Positions 22,207-32,379 of a DNA stretch of 64,000 bases are shown here, in pieces (position 1 is the first letter of the stretch; each line of letters opens with the position of its first letter). The notes under the pieces were generated by a model. That model had not been told where the DNA came from. It did not search any database and saw only the letters and a list, made by a program, of their open reading frames with translations. The stretch is taken from positions 1,913,501 through 1,977,500 of the forward strand of contig JAIGNY010000690.1 of the NCBI GenBank assembly GCA_020152595.1. Direction: 5' to 3'. Source of the stretch: Chiridota heheva. Lineage: Eukaryota; Echinodermata; Holothuroidea; Apodida; Chiridotidae. The translations under genes and the position numbers were made by a program.

Positions 22207-22625
22207 AGGTGTTTCAGCTGATGTCATGAGGTCACATGACTTTCTTTGCATCACCATTTTGTCAGGAAATAAAACTGTTGTCTGCTGTACACTTAATTAG
22301 ACTTACATATCTTTGCATGTTGTTATAAAAGATTAATTTTGTAAGATAATCATGCCAGAATCTTGCTGTACCATTGGTTACACTAATAGATGTGTGCCAG
22401 GCAAGAAAAGACAATTTCTCGATTTCTATCTGATTTGAATGCCGTTCGAAGTAGGTTTCTACTGTACGATGTGACGGTTTCAACCTACGGTTCACACTAG
22501 GATTTGTAGCAAGCACTTTATATCTGGTGTGTAGGCTTTGTCTGATTATAAAGAACAATCAGTTGGCGTTAACGTCAGAAAATATAAAACTAAGGGAAAA
22601 TATGAATTAAAGTCAGAAATGAACA
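22207..22625 (+). pseudogene. THAP-domain fragment, copy 1
   Basis: An ATG at 22352 opens MPESCCTIGYTNRCVPGKK, the start of a THAP zinc finger (a C2CH DNA-binding domain found in host factors and in P-element and Kolobok transposases). The second cysteine of the CxxxxC pair is tyrosine here (GYTNR against GCTNR in copy 2), and a stop follows after FLDFYLI, so it is dead. The related sequence continues through codons matching KEQ.....VNV in copy 2. About 140 bp upstream of the ATG are also shared with copy 2, beginning GTGTTTCAGCTGATGTCATG. The same upstream block occurs alone at 34145-34235. Confidence 0.7.
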
Positions 22626-23395
22626 AGAAAATACAATCATTAAAATTCGCTGAATTGGTACTGGTAGGTTAGCATGTAGTATGTTTGTTGTACGTGTGAT
22701 GTGACTGAGCTGTGTGAAGACACGTGAAACGCAACAACGCCGCTGCCCTGCAAAATGGAGTGCAGTTGAGTTAGAGTCACGTGATAAAATCCCTCTATAC
22801 TTAGATCAGAAATCGACATATTTCCTTAGTGAATTGTTGTAAAAATTCCATTTATTTTAATGCTATCAGTGTGCATGGCAATTGTGCTGTTTGTATGATT
22901 TTCATTGTTTTTGAAATTGAGAAGAACGGAAAAAGTTTTGTAGGGTTAAGAAGCTTGTGTCAAGATCATCATGGATATGTTTTTGGACAGCATAGTCTGT
23001 TGAGTCTGTTAGTGAGTAAATGATGTCAGGACATACCACACCACTACTACCACTCAACAATCAATCAATCAATGTTATTTCTATAGTTCCGAAAACCAAT
23101 AATTTCGCACTAGGGCGCTAAACAGGAACAAGAAACTAAAGTTTGTGGACAAGTGCAAAAATATGTTTCAGACGTTTTCTGAAAATGTTAACCGCTTAAT
23201 ACAAAAACCCTCTCCTCACTGTTAACTGATACTCAACCAGCTGTGCGCGTTTTCAATATTGAGTTAATTTGGATATATTATACCTTCTCTTGCACAATTT
23301 GACCACTGTTGTCAATCAGCTCCCACCCCACCAACCACAGTAGGGGATGGTGTCGGCACATTTCCTGCTTCCCGCCCCAAATTTGCCATTATTAA
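22626..23395. other. No gene recognised; short ATTG-tailed LINE-like end
   Basis: At about 23058-23130 CAATCAATCAATCAATG followed by a GCACTAGGGCGCTAAACAGG block resembles, on the minus strand, a LINE or SINE 3' end with an (ATTG)n tail. The rest is featureless. Confidence 0.35.
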
Positions 23396-23398
23396 ATA

Positions 23399-24015
23399 TC
23401 TCTTACAGAAACTTTTTCTTGCAGCATGCTTGCGACAAGCTAACCTTTTTAGCTTGCGCAAGCATGCTACAAGTCACGGCATACTAGTTTTGGACCTGCA
23501 AACTAGCGCAAGCTTGCAAAGCCTCTCTGCAAGCTTGCATAAGCTAGATAGTTTATAAACATATATTTTATGCTAGCTTGTGGAAGCTAATGTTAGCATG
23601 TGATGTGGGTTCTCATTCTCAAAGACTGAAAGAGGAAATGATGAACATGATATTGTATAGAAGATTATCATGGTCCATTGGCCGAATTACCAAACAAGTG
23701 CATGATGAGTGATGAACGTAATAGTCACGCGATCATGTCGTCCGCTAGATTTGCAAATAATTTGTTCTTGCTTTCAATCATTTGATGCAGTAAATTGTAA
23801 CTCCATGATCATATATCGTTATATTAACAATTTGTGTCGCGAGTCAGTTTTCTGGGTGAGTATTGCGATATACAATATATCGCGTTTTTTTTTCTCCACG
23901 ATAATCGATATGTAATAGAGCCATGTTGTGACAGCACTAATATTATTTTGTGCAAGCTTACAAGCCAGTCTTTTTTTTTCTTCCAAATACTACTGTAGCT
24001 AATTGCAGCAAGTCA
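23399..24015. mobile_element. Foldback element FB2, interrupted
   Basis: The left end CTCTTACAGAAACTTTTTCTTGC matches the FB1 terminus, followed by the same AGCTTGCGCAAGC-type palindromes to about 23620. A truncated hAT-like element (23668-23939) follows, and GCAAGCTTACAAGCC with GCTAATTGCAGCAAGT (23950-24018) looks like the FB2 continuation. The right terminus CTGTAAG was not found. Confidence 0.55.
23668..23939 (-). mobile_element. hAT-like nonautonomous element, truncated copy
   Basis: Read on the minus strand from 23939 it begins TAGTGCTGTCACAACATGGC and stays similar to 31792-32040 (GACGACATGATCGCGTGACT is shared exactly). It lacks the other half, which in the full copy reaches 32371. 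It appears to have landed inside FB2. Confidence 0.75.
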
Positions 24016-24019
24016 GGTT

Positions 24020-24515
24020 AGAATTCCAATTTGCTTTTTTCATTCAAACAGTTTTTGTCAAAATATGTTTATTTGTAAAATGAAGACGTTAAACTCTTGG
24101 GGTGTTTGATTGAAGTATCTTGGACTCAAGTTTACAACAAGATGTGACGTGCGCTCTCTTTAATTAACTGTTCAGTGTACTTCTACCCTTCAAATTGAAA
24201 TCACACAAGCAAATTCATATTTCAGAATTAATCTGACTGACGAAAGAGTGCATTTGTTAAGACTTTAAAAGAGGATCCTGTTGAAGTTGATATCAAAATG
24301 AATTGTAACTTTAAAGTTTGTCACAAATTTTTTTTTTTGCATCTGTGAAGTAAATTTTGAAATTGTTTTTGGTTTACTTTTGTTTGTGGAGAGAGTGGCA
24401 TTCTTTGAACATAAAAGCAGGGAGATGACAAAAAATATGAGAAAGCTGTTCCATTAGGGAAATATTGAATGTAACATTTGCACAAAGACTGACTGGCATC
24501 AGAAATCTTCCCTAC
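24020..24515. other. No recognisable feature
   Basis: AT-rich sequence. Nothing recognised. Confidence 0.4.
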
Positions 24516-24516
24516 C

Positions 24517-25099
24517 CCTTCAGAAAAATCCACCTTGCAGCACGCTAAATCTAGCTTGCAGCACGCTAAATCTAGCTTGCAGCATGCTAAGTCTAGCTTG
24601 CAGCATGCTAAATCTAGCTTGCAGCATGCTAAATCTAGCTTGCAGCATGCTAAATCTAGCTTGAAGCATGCTAAATCTAGCTTGAAGCACACTAAATCTA
24701 GCGTGCAGCATGCTAAATCTAGCTTGCAGTATGCTAAATCTAGCTTAAAACATGCTAAATCTAGCTTGCAGTATGCTAAATCTAGCTTAAAACATGCTAA
24801 ATCTAGCTTGCAGTATTCAAAATCTAGCTTGCAGCACGCTAAATCTAGCTTGCAGCACACTAAATCTAGCTTGCAGCACACTACTTGTACACGCTTATGG
24901 CAAGCCTACATTTTTAGTTTGTGCAAGCCCGTGGCAAGTTTATAGCAAGCTAATACTAGCTTGGTGCCATTTGAAACAAATACAAGCTTGCAGAAAGTTT
25001 TTGGTAGCATACACAAGCTAGAAAACTTGTATTTATTCCAAATACATGCTTGCTGCAAACTTGTCTCAAGCCAAGCTAGATTTTCTGTAAGTGTATAAG
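24517..25099. mobile_element. Foldback element FB3 with an internal 21-bp array
   Basis: The left end CCCCTTCAGAAAAATCCACC (24517) and right end (complement) ACTTACAGAAAATCTAGC (25099) match the FB1 termini. Inside are a 21-bp tandem array (24535-24885) and then FB1-like palindromic sequence (TTTTTAGTTTGTGCAAGC, CAAGCTTGCAGAAAGTTTTT). It shows that a tandem array can grow from the hairpin-forming core of this family. Confidence 0.8.
24535..24885. repeat. 21-bp tandem array (CTTGCAGCATGCTAAATCTAG)
   Basis: About 17 copies, mostly 21 bp, seven codons, so open frames appear on both strands. The unit contains GCATGC and shares CTTGCAGCA.GCTA with the foldback family. Confidence 0.9.
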
Positions 25100-25305
25100 T
25101 TTAAAAATGGCAATTTTGCTGTAAGCCGACTGTTAGCTTCCTGCATGCTCACAATTGGAACCTTTACTACTCCATTCTCCAGGGTGTGGAGATTGAGGCT
25201 TCTTTCAGCAATTTCTTCCATCTCTTCCTGTCTCTTGCTACTGCTGTAGCTTCTCTCTATCTTATTTTCAAAATAATAAACATCTCCTGTGGAACACACC
25301 TAGTT
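25066..25305 (-). other. Possible coding fragment (coiled-coil-like), unknown protein
   Basis: The minus strand is open for 77 codons from an ATG at 25299. It includes GDVYYFENKIERSYSSSK, RQEEMEEIAERSLNLHTLEN and VVKVPIVSMQEANSRLTAKL. The charged, heptad-like composition and higher GC look more coding-like than the neighbourhood. The last 11 or so codons fall in FB3, so any original ORF is truncated there. A possible acceptor (TGTGTTCCACAG) precedes it. I recognise no family; a host exon and a transposon ORF are both possible. Confidence 0.35.
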
Positions 25306-25357
25306 TCTTCTTGATCAGTTTTGGTTCCAATTTGACTTCGTTTATTTATAGCTCATA

Positions 25358-25715
25358 TCGTCCCTCTTTTGACAGAGTGGCAAATGTAATATCATCTGGA
25401 TAAGCATTCTTTTCTTTTTGTTTTGACATAGTGGCAAATGTAATATCGACGGGATAAGCATTCTTTTCTTTTTGTTTTGACATAGTGACAAATATGTCTT
25501 TAAGCACATATTACTATCATTTATAGGTTTATTTTCCTCGTTTTCTATAACTAATAAATTGTTTAAACTGTAAATAATTAGTAAATGACACAAACACCAG
25601 AAACAGATACTTTGTAGTCACAGTAATTTGCAATTGAACTTTGTTAATTGCACATTCGTCACTGTGTCAAAACAAAAGAAATACTTTGTACATTCGCCAC
25701 TCAAAACAGGGACGA
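25358..25715. mobile_element. MITE with ~30-bp terminal inverted repeats and internal 61-bp duplication
   Basis: The left end is TCGTCCCTCTTTTGACAGAG and the right end (complement) TCGTCCCTGTTTTGAGTGGC. Just inside the left end a 61-bp segment (GTGGCAAATGTAATATC...TTTGTTTTGACATA) is tandemly duplicated with a third partial copy. An inverted form of the same segment lies near 25655. Non-coding. Confidence 0.7.
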
Positions 25716-25907
25716 TCGATTGAACTCAGGAAAATATTATGGTAAACTTGGGAGTGAGGCATGTTTTGGTGATAATTCATTCTTTTTTGCTTTTCAAATT
25801 GTCAAGGTTTTTTACACATACCCATTTAAGCAACCTGACAAAAATGATTTAGAATTAACATTCACTTGAATTAAACATTGAAGTTATTTTGCAAATGTTC
25901 TTTTTAG

Positions 25908-25990
25908 TATATTTTGTTGCTGATAGAATTTTTATTAAATGAGAGTGAACAGGAACTGGGGAAAGTTACGGTCTGTCAGACATTTTGTAG
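25908..25990 (+). CDS. Candidate decayed or alternative exon related to the next one
   Basis: Preceded by TGTTCTTTTTAG and followed by GTACTG. Read from the first base it gives IEFLLNESEQELGKVTV, clearly similar to IILTDSEQELGEIERHEV in the exon at 26155. The segment is 83 bp against 87 bp, so it does not keep phase with a mutually exclusive partner. It could be a duplicated exon that has decayed. Low confidence as a used exon; the similarity itself is seen directly. Confidence 0.3.
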
Positions 25991-26154
25991 GTACTGTCAG
26001 CCATTTAACAATTTCCATTTCAACATTCAAGAATATGCCACTTACAAAATTGATATTCTCGACATGTGTTTGAATATGAAATGCAGGAAAGTGCACATAC
26101 ATGAATTAATTTTCACAAATTTCATAAAAACTTGTTTTTTCTTTATATTTTCAG

Positions 26155-26241
26155 TATGACAGTTATGAGGAAATCATATTGACAGATAGCGAACAGGAGC
26201 TGGGGGAGATTGAGAGGCATGAAGTAACTCACAAGAGTAGG
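26155..26241 (+). CDS. Probable internal host exon, 29 codons
   Basis: A strong acceptor (TTTTTTCTTTATATTTTCAG) is followed by 87 bp open in a single frame (the other two have early stops), then an AGG|GTAAGT donor. The peptide starts YDSYEEIILTDSEQELGEIE and ends RHEVTHKSR: acidic then basic, hydrophilic, like part of a cytoplasmic tail or linker. Codon use and GC are higher than the surrounding DNA. I do not recognise the protein. If real, the flanking kilobases are introns of a plus-strand gene. A frame-compatible next exon (phase 0) would be 36392-36431. Confidence 0.6.
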
Positions 26242-29200
26242 GTAAGTTTTCCGTTTCCTGTCACGGAGGAGAATCGATATTGTTACCAGGTTGGCAAATG
26301 GTTTAACTGAAACGTGAGGAATCTGCATCTCGTGAGCTGCAGTAAGAATATTACAATCAAAGTGTTTTTTATTGGTCTTTGGACATGTAGCCATGCATTT
26401 CTGTATTGTTTAAAAGAGTATTGAAATCTGAAGAGATCAGTTTTTGAATTTTGGAAAAAGCACTTTTAAGTTTTTGAGTAATGGTTTATGCGAAATTTGT
26501 GATGTGTGACCGGTCGAACAGCTCAAAATCTTGATGCAATTCTTTAAAATCAAATTATAAATATTAGTCACTGATAATCATGGCAATGTAATTCCTGTTA
26601 GAACATAATGAATAACTGGCTATAAATTTTCAGTCCAATGCATCCAAACTCACCAGTGTTTATAACTCACTGATGAAAACATCCTTTTAAAAGTCCAAAT
26701 GAATCCTCAGCCCCACATTACACACATGACTTGGCCTTGCAGTAGCTAAATCCACAATACCTGGCTCTTCACAATAAGTTTCATTGTGTGCATATAGATC
26801 ATTAGGAGTGTAATAGCTGATGCGTAAAATCATTGAACTATCTGTGGTGGGTTTCTTAATTCCTTCAGCAGTCTAAAAGTTATATCTGCCGTAATAGAGG
26901 TTCTTGTGGGTGAAAAGACTGGCCATTTGTAGCGAGGATTGAGCGTAATGAATTTGATTGAGATCGGTAAAGACCATAAAGCCTTTTGCTCAAAATTTGT
27001 GCAGCACTACAAATAATTATGATACACATTTTACAAAAGAAATGCCATGATCACAGAATTTGCATAAAATATGGTTTTGAGATTTTAAAATGCTGTAAAA
27101 TGGTCAATGTGTAATCGATTTTGATCAAATTTGGCTATTTTTGTGATTTTTAATAGGTTTTAATATAGTTTTGGAAAAGTTGGCTCTAAATGTCCGTATA
27201 GGTCGATGAACAGCTGCAAAAATTTCTTTTTGATAACTAATTTAAAATGGAATAGACAAGCGTCTTTATTTATTTATTTTTTGGAGGGATTTCTTTTTCT
27301 TTGTTTGAGATGAAATAGTGTAGACAGCTTAAAAACTATGTAATTGTCTGAATTTTGTTAGGCTGCTTAATGTCAGTTTTGGAAAATTATAATTTCTTCC
27401 CATTTAGAACAAATTTTCAAAGTGATGTACCAGAGGATTGAAACAAAATGGGATTTACTTTAGGAATTATAGAGGTTCACTGATTCATACTCTACAAATC
27501 TTCGTACAATGTGGGTAATGAGGCTTGAATAAATCAGCCATTTTCTTGAAAATAAAAGCGGTCTTTTCACATTCCAAATCTGATCTGTTTAGATTAAAAG
27601 CTCTTTTAGTTGAGACACATACCCATAAACCTTTCACAGGGTTTTTCAACAAACATTTATCTGTGGATATATTAATTTGAGAGCCTCGGTTAATGCCCTA
27701 ATCTTTTAGAAACAATAGATTCTCTAACGTTTTCAAGCATGTACCAGGATTGACTGATTATGTCATTTGTAATATTAGTCAGATAACATTGGTCTGTAAT
27801 ATACAGTATAGCCACTAAATGGCTGCTATACACAGTTAGAAAACGCTATATACCTTATAACATTGGACCAGCTGCATTGACTTTAGCGTAGATGAATTTC
27901 GACTATGCGCTAGAAAAACTAGGCCTTTCCGCGAGGATTGCAGGTCAACATTTGACAATGCCATTTATCATCATGGATCACTTTTACAAAATAAATAGAT
28001 ACATGCAATTATGCTATATTGAGATGTTCACCTACATTTTGTGCGTGAGTTTAATAAAGAAAACTGTGAAAAGTTGCGTTTTGTGTGAGAGCCTTTGCTA
28101 CTGACTTAATTTCCTCATAGCGCCTTGGGTGAATGTATCTGATTAGTTGAAAAGTTGTCAAACAATAAAGGGATGGTGAAGTCAATGTGCGTATAGCATA
28201 ATATCGAACACTGCACACATTTACTGATAAACATTTTCTAAATAGCACTGCCAGCGCACTCTGGTGATACACGCACTAATTATGTACGAGTTTCCTAAAG
28301 TGAGGGATTTGCAAAGTAATCAAAATATCATTTCTTCCATAATTTAGATGTTTTTTAGGTACAAAATGTTCATCATTTCATTTGTAACTTAGTTTGAAAG
28401 ATACTTTAAAGTTTCAAGATGCTAATGAAATCAAAATCATTGCTCATAAGTTCTTTTGCCAGTTTTGAGAAGGGTTTTCATTTCATGATTATGTTTTGTG
28501 TCTGAGTGGTTTTCAACATTACGAGTGTATAGTGCATTTCTCACTTAGTATGCAAGTATTGCCTTGCAAGTAGTGCCTACTGAGTGAGGTGTTTATCTCA
28601 CTAGTGTAATATATGATACAGTTTAATGTTTATATCAACCGTTTTAAGCGCGAAATCTCTGAAGCATGACATTTGTTTTTTGTTGCGCACATCATAGCCT
28701 CAAGTGACAGCAAAAAGGTACAAATGTATGGAACATGTAATATGAACTGTCATTTCCCAGCACCACATGCAAACCGAGGTTATTAAACAGATAAACCTTC
28801 AATTTATTTAAAAGACTTAAGATTCACAAATATCAAATCAGAAAAGGGATTGTTTAGCATTCAAGAAATTGAACTTGAATCAAGCATTACTATTGCTCTA
28901 GGATTTTGTTTCTAAATTCACAAGCAGACAAATCTTGTTCATTTCACTAACAAACAATACTACAAGAGCTAAATGATTAAAAAGATATAATTTAAAGATG
29001 TAGTAAATATATTTCTGTCTCACATCTTATCTTAAAATTGGTAGCTATACAAGTTTGTTGTTTTGGAATTCTCTCGGTTGGAACCCTAGGTCCCTGTGAC
29101 AGTGCTGAACAATGTCAAAGATAATTTTTGCAGTTCTCATGATTTTGAACCCTTATGTCAAATTTGTAAACAAACTCTGTTTTACATCCAAATAAATTAG

Positions 29201-29395
29201 TACCTTTTAATGACTGACACAGCCTGGACTTCATACTTCTATTGAGCAATTCAGCAAACCCATAGGTAAAATGGAAGAAAAAAAATCTTTCAAATAATGT
29301 CTGTTTTTGAATGTTTGCAGATAGAAGTTCCCCATTATAAAACATCAAAATGCATCTTTAACCTTTTAATTGTTGGACGACTAAATCCAATTTAC
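26242..29395. other. Probable intron, no transposon or array recognised
   Basis: About 3.1 kb of AT-rich sequence and the longest stretch of the window free of arrays. No convincing exon was found. A short segment at about 28698-28717 sits between an AG and a GT but is too short to support. Confidence 0.4.
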
Positions 29396-29397
29396 CT

Positions 29398-29708
29398 TGA
29401 GTAAGCTATACCTGTAGTAAGCTATACCTAAAGTAAGCTATGCTTGAAGTAAGCTATGCTTGAAGTAAGCCATGCTTGAAGTAAGCTATACTTGAAGTAA
29501 GCTACACTTGAAGTAAGCTATACCTGAAGTAAGCTATATCTGAAGTAAGCTATACCTGAAGTAAGCTATACTTGAAGTAAGCTATTCTTGAAGTAAGCTA
29601 TTCTTGAAGTAAGCTATACTTGAAGTGGGCTATACTTGAAGTAAGCTTTACTTGAAGTAAGCTATACTTGAAGTAAGCTATACTTGAAGTAAGCTATACT
29701 TGAAGTCC
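29398..29708. repeat. 16-bp tandem array (GAAGTAAGCTATACTT)
   Basis: About 19 copies of GAAGTAAGCTATACTT with TACCT, TGCTT and TTCTT variants. It ends just before an inverted-repeat element. Confidence 0.95.
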
Positions 29709-29714
29709 TATCTG

Positions 29715-31145
29715 CATTGCTAGAGCGTGTTTTTATTTGAGTGCGAGCTTGCAATCATGCAGCCTGTCAGATCTGCTGATTTGTTATCATGAGAATTAAT
29801 GCTGACCGGATCTGATCTCAGTCACTTGATTTTGATCCTACTCAAGGGTAGGATCATGATCCATAGCATCCTACTCGAGGGTAGGATCATGATCCATAGC
29901 ATCCTACTCAAGAGTAGGATCATGATCCATAGCATCCTACTCGAGGGTAGGATCATGATCCAGAGCATCTTACTCAAGGGTAGGATCATGATCCATAGCA
30001 TCTTAAGGGTAGCATCATGATCCAGAGCATCTCACTTAAAGGTAGGATCATAATCCATAGCATTGTACTCGAAGGTAGGATCATGATCCATAGCATCCTA
30101 CTCAAGGGTAGGATCATGATCCATAGCATCCCACTCGAGGGTAGGATCATGATCCATAGCATCCTGCACAAGGGTAGGATCATGATCCAAAGCATCCTAC
30201 TCAAGGGTAGGATCATGATCCATAACATCCTACTCCAGGGTAGGATCATGATCCATAACATCCTGCTCCAGGGTAGAATCATGATCTAGAGCATCCTACT
30301 GAAGGGTAGGATCATGATCCATAGCACCTTACTCAAGGGTAAGATCATGATCCAGAGCATCCTACTCAAAGGTAGGACCATGATCCATAGCATCCTACTC
30401 AAGGGTAGGATCATGATCCATAGCATCCCACTCGAGGGTAGGATCATGATCCATAGCATCCTGCACAAGGGTAGGATCATGATCCAAAGCATCCTACTCA
30501 AGGGTAGGATCATGATTCATAGCATCCTACTCCAGGGTAGGATCATGATCCATAACATCCTGCTCCAGGGTAGAATCATGATCTAGAGCATCCTACTGAA
30601 GGGTAGGATCATGATCCATAGCACCTTACTCAAGGGTAAGATCATGATCCAGAGCATCCTACTCAAAGGTAGGACCATGATCCATAGCATCCTATTCAAG
30701 GGTAGGAGCATGATCCATAGCATCTTACTCAAGGGTAGGATCATGATCCAGAGCATCCTACTCAAGGGTAGGATCATGATCCAGAGCATCCTACTCAAGG
30801 GTAGGATCATGATCCATAGCATCCTACTCAAGGGTAGGATCATGATCTAGAGCATCCTACTCAAGGGTAGGATCATGATCCAGAGCATCCTACTCAAGGG
30901 TAGGATCATGATCCAGAGCAGGGGATTAGATCCACCAATGAAAATCTCAAAAACTGTGTGTGAATACACATCAATGACCTGTGTTCAAGTTAGTTATCTA
31001 ATGTCCAATTAGGGGCCTGTAAAATGTTAATAATGTTTTTGATCATCCATCATGCCTGTTTTGATCATCCATCATGCCTGGGATCAAATTACCTGCAGTG
31101 GGTCTACTAGCAAGCTCACACTCAAGGGAGAACACATGAGAATGC
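29715..31145. mobile_element. Inverted-repeat element carrying a 33-bp palindromic array
   Basis: The left flank contains TTGAGTGCGAGCTTGC (about 29737) and the right flank, on the other strand, TTGAGTGTGAGCTTGC (about 31125). Both ends match a solo copy at 37395-37510: the right flank directly (ACCTGCAGTGGGTCTACTAG against ACCTGCAGTGGTTCTGTTCA) and the left flank inverted (GATCAGATCCGGTCAGCAT against GATCAGATCTGGTGAACAT). So the array sits between roughly 100-bp inverted copies of one repeat. Non-coding. Confidence 0.6.
29826..30925. repeat. 33-bp tandem array made of two palindromes per unit
   Basis: About 33 units of 33 bp. Each unit is GGATCATGATCC (a perfect 12-bp palindrome), a short ATAGC spacer, then ATCCTAC...GTAGGAT (a hairpin with a 6-base loop). 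The unit is 11 codons without stops, so both strands show long open frames (MIHSILLKGRI and MILPLSRMLWI repeats) that are artefacts. A block of about 297 bp (nine units) is duplicated: 30050-30345 and 30345-30640. Confidence 0.95.
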
Positions 31146-31783
31146 TTTTTTACTCCATTTAAGACAGTCATTGTTAGGGATCGTGATCCGGAGATAAGTG
31201 AGAACGCACCCCTAGTGATCCTTAGTGCTTAGTTGTTACAATTGTGTGTAATCTCCTGCCTATACTTGACATTCAGGAAGAGGAGATCATTTCCTGAATT
31301 TTGTTGAATTATCCCTACTTACCCCGAGGCACTTAACAGGTTTTGGCTTATTGTAGTAGGAAAGGGTTGCTTTTATAGATGTAAACTGTTCTTAAATGAC
31401 TTGAAAAAGTTTGTTTTTATTTATATTTTTTTATGGCTGGGAAGAAATGCAGTATGATTAATATTTAGAGGAATTGGGATGATTTTGGGCTGTATCTTTG
31501 TTCACTGAGGCTAACAAACATTTGACGTTGCTTGATAAATTGATGGTCAAGGGGTTGACCTTGAATTTCAACAGCAAAATCTCTTGCTTCACAAACACAA
31601 ATTTGTATGTTTTTAATTTAGTTTGATGGCAAGAAATTTCAGTTGTTTTGGGTTTAGTATATGAAAAAGTTTTGTGATTCGGTATCTCGGATTATGAAGA
31701 CGAGTGGAGCTGTCACAGTTGGCACCCCCCATATTAAAGGAATAGTTTAGTGGTCAAACAAGTTTATTGTATATTAAAGAGAT
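31146..31783. other. No recognisable feature
   Basis: AT-rich sequence between two transposable elements. Nothing recognised. Confidence 0.4.
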
Positions 31784-31791
31784 TTTTAAAA

Positions 31792-32371
31792 TAGTGCTGT
31801 CACGACATGGCTCTATTATGTATCGATTATCGTGGAGAAAAATATCGCATGTATCACGACACTTCAAGAAAAATTGTTTTTTTACTAACGTTATATGATC
31901 ATGGAGTTGAAATTTACTCCTTGATATGATAAATGCAAAAAAAAAAATATTTGCAGATCTAGCAGACGACATGATCGCGTGACTATTACGTTCATTACGC
32001 ACGTGTTTGGTAATTCAGTCAACGTGACCATGAATCATTGAAGTGAGAGCCTGAGTGGTACATTCTAGACCATTTTGTTGTTCTCTTTGCCAACTTACAT
32101 TGGCGCTTGCCAGTGTGTGGTAATGGAGCACGATTTGTAATTCGTTGTTTTTTTGTTTCACGGTTATTTTGCACATTTTTAATGGCCTAAACTTGACTTT
32201 TAGGTTAAGTGCTGTAACGTTAGAATTGTAACGTACGAAGTAGCCTAGCCTAGTTGCGCGAAAATTTCTTAGTTGAGTATTAGTTTTTGGTATCGCGATA
32301 TGTCGCGAGAGGCATATTTTATGTCGTGGGAAAAGAGATATCGCGACAATCGATATGTCATGACAGCACTA
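31792..32371. mobile_element. Nonautonomous hAT element with 8-bp target duplication
   Basis: Terminal inverted repeats start TAGTGCTGTCACGACAT (left) and TAGTGCTGTCATGACAT (right, complement), followed on both sides by ATCGATTATCG or ATCGATTGTCGC. The flanks are TTTTAAAA (31784-31791) and CTTTAAAA (32372-32379), an 8-bp duplication with one change. TA-G-N-G termini and 8-bp duplications are hallmarks of the hAT superfamily. It is 580 bp with no transposase. A truncated relative lies at 23668-23939. Confidence 0.85.
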
Positions 32372-32379
32372 CTTTAAAA

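Noticed and set aside
29799..30850. Repeated MIHSILLKGRI / MILPLSRMLWI proteins
   Set aside because: The 33-bp repeat is 11 codons without a stop on either strand. Both strands are open, which is expected of the repeat and not of a gene.
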